From contig JANQPV010000071.1 in assembly GCA_028285305.1 (NCBI GenBank), forward strand, positions 1 to 57,183: a stretch of DNA of 57,183 nt, written 5' to 3'. A model generated the notes under the pieces. The model worked only from the letters and a program-made list of their open reading frames with translations, searched no databases and had not been told where the DNA came from. Each line of letters starts with the position of its first letter. Within the stretch, counting starts at the first letter, position 1. The position numbers were made by a program, and so were the translations under genes. The stretch is from Alphaproteobacteria bacterium. GTDB taxonomy: Bacteria; Pseudomonadota; Alphaproteobacteria; SMXP01. Below, piece by piece: positions 18,042-26,272 of the stretch.

Positions 18042-19919
18042 ATGTCACTCATGGCAGACCTAATTCTCTTTAACGGCAAACTGTCAACGCTCGATCCCAG
18101 CAACCCCCTCGCCACAGCAATTGCTGTCAAAGATGGAGTGATTGTTAAGGTTGCGGATGATAAATCCGTACTCGAATTGGCAGATAAGAACTCCACGCAG
18201 GTGGATCTAAACGGCCGCCGCGTTATCCCAGGTTTGAACGACAGTCACACGCACCTCATCCGAGGCGGTTTGAACTTTAACATGGAACTGCGTTGGGAAG
18301 GAGTGCCTTCTCTGGCCGACGGCCTGCGCATGTTAAAGCAGCAGGCCGAGCGTACGCCGCCCCCCCAGTGGGTACGCGTTGTCGGCGGCTGGTCCGAGTT
18401 TCAGTTCGCAGAGCGCCGCATGCCGACCTTAACCGAAATCAACGAGGCCGCACCTCACACCCCCGTCTTCATTCTCCATCTCTATGGTCGCGCTCTTCTG
18501 AACAAAGCCGCAGTGGAAGCCCTAGGGATGAACAAAGACACGCCCAATCCGCCGGGAGGTCTCATTGAGAAAAATGAGAAGGGCGAACCAACGGGTCTTT
18601 TGGTCGCCAAGCCGTCCGCTCTTATTCTTTATTCGACTTTGGCCCAGGGCCCCAAGCTCCCACTCGAAGATCAGATCAACTCAACGCGTCACTATATGCG
18701 CGAGATGAACCGTCTAGGCATTACCAGCGTGATTGATGCCGGCGGTGGTGGTCAGAATTTTCCTGAGGACTATGACGTCATTCAACGGCTCCATGATGAA
18801 GATCAGCTGACTGTGCGCGTGGCCTACAACCTGTTCGCTCAAAATGCCGGCTCGGAATTATCAGACTACGAAAAATGGGTGACAATATCCAAGCCCGGTG
18901 CGGGTGACGACATGTTGCGGATGAATGGCGCCGGCGAAAACCTCGCTTGGTCTGCAGCCGACTTTGAAAACTTTCTCGAGCCGAGGCCCGATCCGGCACC
19001 TGTCATGGAAAGCGAGCTGGAACCCATCGTCGAGCTCTTGGCCGCCAACAAGTGGCCGTTCAGAATCCATGCCACCTATGACGAAACAATCGATCGCTTC
19101 TTGACTGTCTTTGAAAGAGTGAATGGTCGCACGCCGTTTGAGACCCGCTTCATCATCGACCATGCTGAAACCATCAGTGAGCGAAACATCGAGCGCGTCA
19201 AAGTCCTTGGTGGCGGCATTGCGGTACAGCATCGTATGGCCTTCCAAGGCGAATACTTCGTCAACAGATACGGCGCAAAAGCCGCTGAAGCCACCCCGCC
19301 CATATCGAAAATGCTGGACATGGATGTGCCCGTGGGCGCAGGCACAGATGCCACCAGGGTTGCCTCGTATAACCCCTGGGTCGCCCTTTATTGGCTGGTC
19401 AGCGGTAAAACCCTTGGCGGTCTGCGGTTGGCACCTGAACGAAACACGCTCGACCGAGAGACAGCCCTTCGCATCTGGACGAAAGGTTCGGCCTGGTTCT
19501 CCGGCGAAGCCGACGTGAAGGGCGCGCTTATTGCCGGTGAACATGCAGACCTGGCCGTCTTGTCTGGCGACTTCATGTCGGTCCCGATCGAAGAAATCAA
19601 ATCCCTGGAGGCAGTTTTGACGGTGACGGCTGGCAAGATTGTTTATGGCGCAGGCGACTATTCAGACTTGGCGCCAGATCTACCGCCGGCAAGCCCCGCT
19701 TGGTCGCCGGTGGAAATCTATGGCGGGGCTTGGAACGAAACGCGACCTTCCGTCCAACCATCAAAAAGTCGGCAACGCACCATTGCCTGTCATGACGGCT
19801 GCTCAAATGCATGCGGGATCCACGGTCATGCCCATGGAATTGCCTGGGAAACCCCTGTTCCCGTTCGAGATCAGAAGTCTTTCTGGGGCGCGCTCGGTTG
19901 CTCTTGTTTTGCTGCATAA
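18042..19919 (+). CDS. YtcJ-like metal-dependent amidohydrolase with Cys-rich tail
   Basis: The product is 625 aa, amidohydrolase superfamily. Metal-site motifs are DSHTHL (early), IHATYDET, IIDHAETIS and GTDATR in the expected order around a TIM barrel. The N-terminal beta-sandwich starts ADLILFNGKLSTLD. The last 45 residues are an unusual Cys/His tail (ACHDGCSNACGIHGHAHG and ending GCSCFAA). Two starts are possible: ATG 18042 or ATG 18051. GGATG lies 9 bases before the second. It probably cleaves a C-N bond of an acylated amine or cyclic amide. Members of this clade are rarely characterised. Confidence 0.85.
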   Translation: MSLMADLILFNGKLSTLDPSNPLATAIAVKDGVIVKVADDKSVLELADKNSTQVDLNGRRVIPGLNDSHTHLIRGGLNFNMELRWEGVPSLADGLRMLKQQAERTPPPQWVRVVGGWSEFQFAERRMPTLTEINEAAPHTPVFILHLYGRALLNKAAVEALGMNKDTPNPPGGLIEKNEKGEPTGLLVAKPSALILYSTLAQGPKLPLEDQINSTRHYMREMNRLGITSVIDAGGGGQNFPEDYDVIQRLHDEDQLTVRVAYNLFAQNAGSELSDYEKWVTISKPGAGDDMLRMNGAGENLAWSAADFENFLEPRPDPAPVMESELEPIVELLAANKWPFRIHATYDETIDRFLTVFERVNGRTPFETRFIIDHAETISERNIERVKVLGGGIAVQHRMAFQGEYFVNRYGAKAAEATPPISKMLDMDVPVGAGTDATRVASYNPWVALYWLVSGKTLGGLRLAPERNTLDRETALRIWTKGSAWFSGEADVKGALIAGEHADLAVLSGDFMSVPIEEIKSLEAVLTVTAGKIVYGAGDYSDLAPDLPPASPAWSPVEIYGGAWNETRPSVQPSKSRQRTIACHDGCSNACGIHGHAHGIAWETPVPVRDQKSFWGALGCSCFAA

Positions 19920-19929
19920 GGAGAGTTTC

Positions 19930-20226
19930 ATGAAAGACGTTGAGATCAAAAGAGAAGACAGCGACTCTAAGGGGCGATTTGTTGCCACCATAGAAGGTAT
20001 AGGTGGAGAGGGAGAACTCACATTCTCAAAAGTCAATCCTGGGCTGATCATCGCCGATCACACGGGTGTGCCTGACACCATGAAGGGCATGGGTGTTGCA
20101 AAGAAACTTGTCGAACATCTCATCGAGACCGCCCGTTCGGAAGGCTTCCGCATCGTGCCTCTGTGTCCCTATGTCAAAGCCCAGTCGGAAAAGCATCCCG
20201 AATGGAATGACGTGATCCAAAACTAA
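19930..20226 (+). CDS. Small YjdJ/YidJ-like GNAT N-acetyltransferase
   Basis: The product is 98 aa, the short GNAT type. The acetyl-CoA loop region reads TGVPDTMKGMGVAKKLVEHL, and the C-terminus CPYVKAQSEKHPEW is characteristic of this subgroup. AAGGAG is 7 bases before ATG 19930. A longer in-frame reading to 19639 overlaps the amidohydrolase and lacks similarity. It starts 11 bases after the amidohydrolase stop, so it belongs to the same operon. Substrate unknown. Confidence 0.85.
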   Translation: MKDVEIKREDSDSKGRFVATIEGIGGEGELTFSKVNPGLIIADHTGVPDTMKGMGVAKKLVEHLIETARSEGFRIVPLCPYVKAQSEKHPEWNDVIQN

Positions 20227-20239
20227 AGGCGGAACACTA

Positions 20240-21874
20240 GTGACTGATACCTCATCGCCTGGCACAGACAAGGCGAAAGCTTCTCCATGGGCGCCTTTTG
20301 GTTACCCCGCCTTCGCTCTCTTGTGGAGCGCCACGCTTATTTCTAACACCGGCACATGGATGCATGATGTGGGCGCGGGCTGGCTGATGACAAGCCTCTC
20401 TCCGTCTCCTGCGATTGTAGCATTGGTTCAAGCGGCCACAACCGCCCCGGTCTTTCTGTTTGCGCTGTTCGCCGGCGCCCTTGCCGACCGCCTCAACAAG
20501 AAACGCCTGCTGATTATTGTCAATGGGATCATGTTCGCCATCGCGGCCTGCCTCGCGATCCTTGTCTATGCGGAGCAAATGACGCCGGGCCTGCTCGTTC
20601 TCTTCACGTTCTTATTAGGCACAGGGGCCGCCTTTATCGCGCCCGCCTGGCAGGCGATCGTCCCGACCTTAGTCCCGCGCGATGCGCTGCAATCGGCGAT
20701 CTCGCTCAATTCCATGGGCATCAACATCTCCAGAGCGATTGGACCAGCTGTCGCCGGCTTCTTGATCGCCGCGATTGGCGTAGCCGCTCCGTTTGCACTC
20801 AACGCCGTCAGCTTCGTCATGATCATCATCGCGCTTTTCATATGGAAACCCCAACCAAAACCGGAAAGCGCGCTTCCCCCTGAGCCTCTGTTCAGTTCCA
20901 TGCTGACGGGTTTGCGACATGCAGCCAACAACGACTCTTTAAAAGCAACGCTGCTCAGAGCGTTTGGGTTCTTTACTTTCGCCAGCGCCTATTGGGCCCT
21001 TTTGCCGCTGATCGCCAAAAACACACCTGGTGGAGGCGCTGAACTCTACGGTCTTCTGCTCGCATCCATCGGAGCGGCTGCGGTAGCCGGTGCTTTTGCG
21101 CTGCCTTTCCTCAAGAAGCGATTTGACGCGAACGCGTTGGTCGCCGGAGGAAGCATTGGCACCGCCCTGGCTATGGGGTTGCTTGCCGTCAGCTCAACTC
21201 CAAACATCGCCATTGGCGCAGCAATCTTGGGCGGACTGAGTTGGATCATTGTACTGACATGTCTAAATGTTTCCGCACAAACGTCTCTCCCCAATTGGGT
21301 GCGCGCCAGAGGACTTGCGATTCTGTTGATGGTGTTCTTTGGTTCCATGGCGGCGGGCTCCACCGTCTGGGGACAAGTGGCCACCATCGCATCGACACCC
21401 ACAGCTCTCATGATTGCCGCAGCCGGACTTCTCCTCGCTATTCCGCTCACATGGCGGGCCAAATTGGGCCAAGGCGAGGATCAAGACCTGTCTCCATCCA
21501 TGCATTGGCAAGCCGCGCCCATAATCGTGTCCAACCGCGATGCGCTCGACCGGGGCCCCGTGCTGATCACCATTGAATATGAGATCGACCCTACCCAGGA
21601 GACGCCATTTCTCTCAGCCCTTCGTTCGTTCAGCCGCGAACGATTCCGCGATGGAGCGCACGAATGGAGGGTATATCAAGACACTGAAAACGATGCCATC
21701 TGGATCGAATGGTTTCGTGCGCCCAGCTGGGCGGAACACTTACGTCAGCACGAACGCGTCACAAAGCACGACCAGGACCTGCAAGCCGAAGTCATAAAAT
21801 ACCATGTCGGGGCTAATTTTCCTCGTGTTCGGCACTTCCTTGCACCCGACAACACGACTAACGGAGACCCATAA
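20240..21874 (+). CDS. MFS_3 family (EntS-like) exporter
   Basis: The product is 544 aa. Residues about 15-410 form the major facilitator fold, with FALLWSATLISNTGTWMHDV at TM1 and the loop GALADRLNKKRLLI. A C-terminal cytoplasmic region (about 450-544) has a ferredoxin-like, ABM-type pattern (VLITIEYEIDPTQETPFL ... WRVYQDTENDAIWIEWF), a known layout for this family. The start is GTG at 20240 with GGCGGAAC upstream, and the stop overlaps the next start by one base. It probably exports a product or toxic intermediate of the operon. Confidence 0.85.
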   Translation: MTDTSSPGTDKAKASPWAPFGYPAFALLWSATLISNTGTWMHDVGAGWLMTSLSPSPAIVALVQAATTAPVFLFALFAGALADRLNKKRLLIIVNGIMFAIAACLAILVYAEQMTPGLLVLFTFLLGTGAAFIAPAWQAIVPTLVPRDALQSAISLNSMGINISRAIGPAVAGFLIAAIGVAAPFALNAVSFVMIIIALFIWKPQPKPESALPPEPLFSSMLTGLRHAANNDSLKATLLRAFGFFTFASAYWALLPLIAKNTPGGGAELYGLLLASIGAAAVAGAFALPFLKKRFDANALVAGGSIGTALAMGLLAVSSTPNIAIGAAILGGLSWIIVLTCLNVSAQTSLPNWVRARGLAILLMVFFGSMAAGSTVWGQVATIASTPTALMIAAAGLLLAIPLTWRAKLGQGEDQDLSPSMHWQAAPIIVSNRDALDRGPVLITIEYEIDPTQETPFLSALRSFSRERFRDGAHEWRVYQDTENDAIWIEWFRAPSWAEHLRQHERVTKHDQDLQAEVIKYHVGANFPRVRHFLAPDNTTNGDP

Positions 21875-22107
21875 TGAATTCCAAAGTCATTCTCGGACTC
21901 ACTCTCGCCTTTTCAATCGGTGTATTCTGCCGACTGGTGGGCGTACCCCTTCCCGCGCCGCCGGTACTGATCGGTGCACTGCTCGTCCTCGCCATGACGA
22001 CAGGCTATCTCCTCACGGATCGCTACTGCACGCAACGCGCATACACTCAGGCGAAGAATTGCGGCGGGCCCAGCGGCGAAACACACAACGCGAGGGAACA
22101 TTCATGA
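21874..22107 (+). CDS. XapX-domain (DUF1427) small membrane protein, copy 1
   Basis: The product is 77 aa. Two hydrophobic helices flank the XapX signature, seen as GVFCRLVGVPLPAPPVLIGALLV. A polar tail follows (about 50-77). ATG 21874 shares its A with the upstream TAA. Its stop TGA overlaps the next start as ATGA. XapX proteins are tiny inner-membrane proteins of unknown function, often beside transporters or hydrolases. The tandem copy downstream is a close paralogue. Confidence 0.85.
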   Translation: MNSKVILGLTLAFSIGVFCRLVGVPLPAPPVLIGALLVLAMTTGYLLTDRYCTQRAYTQAKNCGGPSGETHNAREHS

Positions 22108-22265
22108 CTGCTTTTTTTGGACTTTTGCTCGGCCTGCTGATCGGTGCCAGTTGCCGGTGGTTTGATTTGCCGCTTCCGGCGCCTCCGAAACTGGTAGGTG
22201 CATTGCTCGTTGTCTTTATGACAATCGGTTTCTTAAGCACCGACTTTCTCCTCGGGCAATTGTAA
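22104..22265 (+). CDS. XapX-domain (DUF1427) small membrane protein, copy 2
   Basis: The product is only 53 aa. It repeats the same core as its neighbour (GASCRWFDLPLPAPPKLVGA) between two membrane helices, without the polar tail. ATG 22104 overlaps the preceding TGA by four bases, and GAGGGAA lies 7 bases upstream. The stop TAA is followed directly by the ATG of the next gene. The two copies probably arose by tandem duplication and may form a heteromer, which is inference. Confidence 0.85.
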   Translation: MTAFFGLLLGLLIGASCRWFDLPLPAPPKLVGALLVVFMTIGFLSTDFLLGQL

Positions 22266-23627
22266 ATGCCTGCCAAGAGCGCCATTGCTCTGCTAATCCT
22301 GTTTTCGGTGGTTCGCACCGAGACTGCCCTCGCGGCCGACTACTCGACCATAAGGTATGAGGACGAACCCGCCGAAGCGTGTACGCCAAAAAGCGAGGCC
22401 ACAACTTGCCTGGTTTCGAGAGAAGACCTCGGTCTAGCCGTTGGCGGACAAATTAGGCAGCGCTTCGAGTATCAACGCAATCCGGATTTCGCCGCAGCAA
22501 CATCTGAAGACTCCGTCTGGCTGCATCGCTATGGCGCTTTTGGCGAATTGCGTCTCGGCATGAGAGGACGCGTCTTTGTTGAGCTGCACAGTGCGCTGGA
22601 ACAAGGCAGAACCGGAGGACCAAGCCCAGTCGATGAGAATCGCTTGTCGCTACAAAACGCATTCGTTGAACTGCGATCAAGACCTCAGAGGAAACACCGG
22701 ATTCTGTTTCGCCTTGGCAGACAAGAACTCCAATTTGGTTCCGGCCGCCTGGTTTCCGTCCGGGAAGGCCCGAACGTCCGGCGAACCTTTGACGGCGGCC
22801 TCCTGGAAACCGGTTGGATAGGACGCAAAGTCCGCGGCTTTTTTGTACGACCCCGGGACGATGCGCCCGGTATCCTCGACGATGATAGCGACACGAACAA
22901 AAAACTATGGGGCGTCTACGCAGCCGCGCTCCGCGCACCGCCATCCTCTGGAAAATTGGACCTCTACTATTTGGGCTACACCAACCGGACCGCAGTGTTC
23001 GATCAGGGCAGCGGATGGGAACGTCGTCATTCGCTTGGCGCTCGCTGGTTCGGTTCCGGGAATGCATGGGACTGGAGCATCGAGCCTATTGTCCAGGTTG
23101 GCTCTTTCGGCGGTGCAAGACTCCTTGCTTGGACCATCGCGTCTCAAACCGGATGGACTTGGAGCAAAGTGCGATCTCAGCCCCGACTCGGCCTCAGTAC
23201 AAACTATGCAAGCGGCGACCGCGATGCGGCTGACAATCGCCTGCAAACCTTCAACCCCCTCTTTCCGCGTGGGAATTACTTTTCTCAGGCGGCCATATTG
23301 GGTCCTTACAATTTCTTCAATGTAAACCCTCAAGCTAGCATCAAACCGCACCCAGACGTTTTCGTTTCGGCCGATGTCAATTTTTTCTGGCGCGCTTCCC
23401 TTGCTGATGGGGCCTATTCCCCCTCCGGCCGCTTGCTGGCCTCAGCCACATCGAGCCGGGCGCGAGCGGTTACCGAAGCCGTCTCCCTACAGATCGAATG
23501 GGCCGCAGCGGCCAACCTTGACTTGTCAGCAGTTTACACGCGGTTTGACCCGGGTCCGTTCCTCTATGAGGGTGGCCTGGACCGGGACATCGACTTTGTA
23601 GAGCTCACGGCGAAGGTGCAGTTTTAA
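22266..23627 (+). CDS. Alginate-export-type outer membrane beta-barrel protein
   Basis: The product is 453 aa. A signal peptide (1-23, ending ALAA) is followed by a barrel of the alginate_exp family. It has aromatic girdle strands such as KLDLYYLGYTNRTAVFDQ, HSLGARWFGSGNAWDWSIEP and KPHPDVFVSADVNFFWRASL, and ends VELTAKVQF with a terminal Phe. The start codon abuts the stop of the second XapX gene. In this operon it may be a porin for the amide substrate or an export duct for the MFS_3 cargo. There are no other alginate genes, so alginate export itself is unlikely. Confidence 0.85.
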   Translation: MPAKSAIALLILFSVVRTETALAADYSTIRYEDEPAEACTPKSEATTCLVSREDLGLAVGGQIRQRFEYQRNPDFAAATSEDSVWLHRYGAFGELRLGMRGRVFVELHSALEQGRTGGPSPVDENRLSLQNAFVELRSRPQRKHRILFRLGRQELQFGSGRLVSVREGPNVRRTFDGGLLETGWIGRKVRGFFVRPRDDAPGILDDDSDTNKKLWGVYAAALRAPPSSGKLDLYYLGYTNRTAVFDQGSGWERRHSLGARWFGSGNAWDWSIEPIVQVGSFGGARLLAWTIASQTGWTWSKVRSQPRLGLSTNYASGDRDAADNRLQTFNPLFPRGNYFSQAAILGPYNFFNVNPQASIKPHPDVFVSADVNFFWRASLADGAYSPSGRLLASATSSRARAVTEAVSLQIEWAAAANLDLSAVYTRFDPGPFLYEGGLDRDIDFVELTAKVQF

Positions 23628-23640
23628 GCTGGTATGTACC

Positions 23641-24411
23641 CTATCGGCAGTCTTTGATGTCAAAGTCGTAGCTCTGACGCGGCCCGTCAATCTGCGAGTA
23701 GCTATAGTGCCACCATTCCTTCTCGAAATTCTCAAACCCATGGCGCTCCATGACTGTCTGCAGCAGCATTCGGTTCATCTTCGCCTGCTCCGAGATCGTG
23801 GGATCTGCTGTCCAACTCTGTTCATCGAAACAGTCAAAATTGGTACCCATGTCCACGCTGCCATCACTGGACCGTTCGCCAGACCCAGCATCGCACGTTC
23901 CGGTTCCCGAGAACACTTCGCCATCCCCATCCGTTCGAATGAGTGTGAGGTCAACAGTGGTGCCGGTCGAATGGGACGACTCAAGCGCGATATAACCCTG
24001 TTCGAAGAGCTCTTGCTTGGGCACATCGGGATAGTAGCCGGACTTGGTCGAGTGATTCTCCAGGTCTTCAGCCCAGCGCACAAAATGGGCAACAGCTTTC
24101 TGAGGCCGGTAGCAATCGTAGATCCGAAGACCGAGTCCTTGTGGCTTGAGATCCGCTTGAACATCTTTCAGCGCCTCCGCCACCGGTGCACGCAAGAGAC
24201 ATTTGCCAGCCTGGTACCCGTCGATCCGCTCGCCGACGAAATTTCCAGGAGTCGCATAGACAATCTTCTGGTCGATCGTCGGATCGATGTCTCTCAGATA
24301 GGCGAAATCATCCGGGAGCGAGCGACAACTGACTGGATCGGAGGATTGCAGCACGGGGGTGCACGAGGACATACCGATTAAGACCGCGAGACACGGTACC
24401 AACAATCTCAT
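23641..24411 (-). CDS. VanX-like D-Ala-D-Ala dipeptidase family lipoprotein
   Basis: The product is 256 aa. VanX-family zinc ligands are H147 and D154 (SSHSTGTTVDLTL) and H235 (EWWHY), the catalytic base is E232, and R102 stands in CYRP. The N-terminus is hydrophobic with a weak lipobox (MSSC at 14-17), so it is probably exported and perhaps lipid-anchored. Three extra Cys (C173, C194 and C30) may form disulfides. Its ATG overlaps the stop of the CoA-transferase gene by four bases. Without VanH/VanA partners it is a peptidoglycan dipeptidase, not a vancomycin resistance gene. Confidence 0.88.
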   Translation of the reverse strand: MRLLVPCLAVLIGMSSCTPVLQSSDPVSCRSLPDDFAYLRDIDPTIDQKIVYATPGNFVGERIDGYQAGKCLLRAPVAEALKDVQADLKPQGLGLRIYDCYRPQKAVAHFVRWAEDLENHSTKSGYYPDVPKQELFEQGYIALESSHSTGTTVDLTLIRTDGDGEVFSGTGTCDAGSGERSSDGSVDMGTNFDCFDEQSWTADPTISEQAKMNRMLLQTVMERHGFENFEKEWWHYSYSQIDGPRQSYDFDIKDCR

Positions 24412-26270
24412 TTCCCATCACCAGCGCTTACCTGCAAACGCACAAAGCGCTCCGTGTGTTCCCCAATTTCCGGCGAATTCAAACGTATGGTCATAGGGTT
24501 CTTCACAAACTGAAAGGCAAATCCCTTCACGAGGTCCCCAGCCGGGCTCCTTGCAAAAATACCCGCCTGTTTAACAACAGGCTGAACAAACATTTCGGAC
24601 CCCTTGAGCCATGAAGCTTCAGGCGGGAGCTCTTCTTCATCATGGCGCACACTCCCGCCCGCGGCGACGACATCTCCGATCTGATAGATCGCGCAGTCCC
24701 TTTGGGAAATATCGATGTGGCGGGCCACCCCGTCCTCGCGGCAGGACTGAACCGCGGCCGTGACCACCGCCGCGCCATAAAGACAAACGATTTGGTCCGG
24801 ATAGTTTAAATTCCGGCCACTGATGACGGGAATGCCGTCCTCATAGGACGTAAGCGCCGCGAAGCCGGAACTGGCCTCAAGCGTTGACCCGAACGTCGTA
24901 TGATCCGACAAGGGGCCATCTGCTCCCTGCCCCGAAATAGATGCAAGAAGAAGACGCGGATTGGCCTGGCGCAGGGTCTCAAAATCAAGGCCGAGGCGGT
25001 CCATCACGCCGCGCCGGAAGTTTTCCAGAACGACATCGGCACCTTTGACAAGCACCAAAAACTGCGCACGGCCCTCATCGGTCTTTAGGTCCAAGCCGAC
25101 GCCGTACTTATTCCTATTGTTGAACTTGAAGAGCGGCGAAACATCTTCGCCGGCCCATTGGCGGAACGGATCAGGATACCTGGAGGACTCCACTTTTAGG
25201 ACCTCAGCGCCCAAATCGGCCAAAACCGCCGAAACGCCGGCGCCGGCCGTGATGATGCCGAGATCTAGCACCCGAATTCCGTCTAGGGGCAACGCGCCGC
25301 CTGTCTCGTCCGAAGCCGCCGTTGCGCCGGGGGCCTCGCTCAAAACGCGATAGGCCGGTCTGGGAACGCTCGACCCACCGCTGGTTATTTCGAACGTCCC
25401 ACGGTGAGCAAGAAGCGGATCGCGGACCATCTCTTCGGGCGTGGTCACCGCAGCGCCGGGAACGGCATGTTCATACATGGCTTCGGCAATCTCCGCCTTC
25501 GATCGCTCGGCCGCCCAGTCTCTAATGATCGCCATGTAGGCGTCTCTGTTTTTGTTCCGTAGAGCAAACGTCCGAAAGCGTTCGTCATCGAGCGCGGGAT
25601 CACCGATCATCTGAGTCAGAGCCTTCCAATCCCGCTCTGTATAGACGAACGCGGCAAAACCATCTTTGCACGAAATAACCGGCCACTCAGCATCCTTGCC
25701 TTGGCGCGAAATATCTTGGCCCATCGCTCCCGCAGCACCCGCCTTCCAGTTGACCCAGCTGAGAACCCCCTGACCGTTTACAACGGCCTGATCGCTCGCC
25801 CCAAACCGGCGATGTTTCACAAACAAGGACGTCAGAGCTGCATAGGCGGCGTACCCAATTGAGTGGGCGGCGTAATGGGCCTGCGGGACGAGCGGTTCCT
25901 GTTCAGGGTCGCCAAGCAGGTCAGAAAGTGCGGACAAAGCAAAAAGCGAGCATTCGTTTTGCCAGGCTTCTAACTCAATAAAGACCGCGGAAAGATGATC
26001 GGGCAGTTCGACTTCTTTGCTGAATCCCGGCTCCCCAACCATCAAAACGGCACATGCGCCCGTGCAGCTCTTGCCCCACTCGGCGGGATCTTCGTCGTTG
26101 GGATGAACCTCGCCGGAATAGAAAGGACTGTCGTCATAGAATTGAGGGTGACTGGAAAAGACCCGCGCCCCCATCTTCTGCGCCAAAAGGGCAGCGAACC
26201 TCTGCGCTCTTAGAGCTGCAGGGGAGACCTCGCCAAAACGCAGCTCCAGGATTTCAAGGCCAGCGAGCAT
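24408..26270 (-). CDS. Composite CaiB/BaiF (class III) CoA-transferase family protein
   Basis: The product is 620 aa, longer than the usual ~400. Residues about 90-315 resemble the C-terminal part of a CaiB domain (LTQMIGDPALDDERFRTFALR, EEMVRDPLLAHRGTFEI) with a degenerate head. Residues about 330-620 are the N-terminal part of a second CaiB domain (GIRVLDLGIITAGAGVSAVL ADLGAEVLKVESS, FNNRNKYGVGLDLK, VLENFRRGVMDRLGLDFE). The motif RNLNYPDQIV contains the probable active-site Asp. It starts two bases after the enoyl-CoA hydratase stop, so acyl-CoA chemistry is shared. Whether it is an active transferase is unclear. Confidence 0.8.
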   Translation of the reverse strand: MLAGLEILELRFGEVSPAALRAQRFAALLAQKMGARVFSSHPQFYDDSPFYSGEVHPNDEDPAEWGKSCTGACAVLMVGEPGFSKEVELPDHLSAVFIELEAWQNECSLFALSALSDLLGDPEQEPLVPQAHYAAHSIGYAAYAALTSLFVKHRRFGASDQAVVNGQGVLSWVNWKAGAAGAMGQDISRQGKDAEWPVISCKDGFAAFVYTERDWKALTQMIGDPALDDERFRTFALRNKNRDAYMAIIRDWAAERSKAEIAEAMYEHAVPGAAVTTPEEMVRDPLLAHRGTFEITSGGSSVPRPAYRVLSEAPGATAASDETGGALPLDGIRVLDLGIITAGAGVSAVLADLGAEVLKVESSRYPDPFRQWAGEDVSPLFKFNNRNKYGVGLDLKTDEGRAQFLVLVKGADVVLENFRRGVMDRLGLDFETLRQANPRLLLASISGQGADGPLSDHTTFGSTLEASSGFAALTSYEDGIPVISGRNLNYPDQIVCLYGAAVVTAAVQSCREDGVARHIDISQRDCAIYQIGDVVAAGGSVRHDEEELPPEASWLKGSEMFVQPVVKQAGIFARSPAGDLVKGFAFQFVKNPMTIRLNSPEIGEHTERFVRLQVSAGDGK

Positions 26271-26272
26271 AG

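Noticed and set aside
19639-19929. Longer N-terminus for the GNAT gene starting at 19639
   Set aside because: It overlaps the amidohydrolase coding end and has no similarity. The ATG at 19930 has AAGGAG seven bases upstream.
23641-24411. Vancomycin resistance gene (vanX)
   Set aside because: VanX-family zinc residues are present but no VanH or VanA-type genes lie nearby, and the protein has an export signal. Dipeptidase is the safer call.
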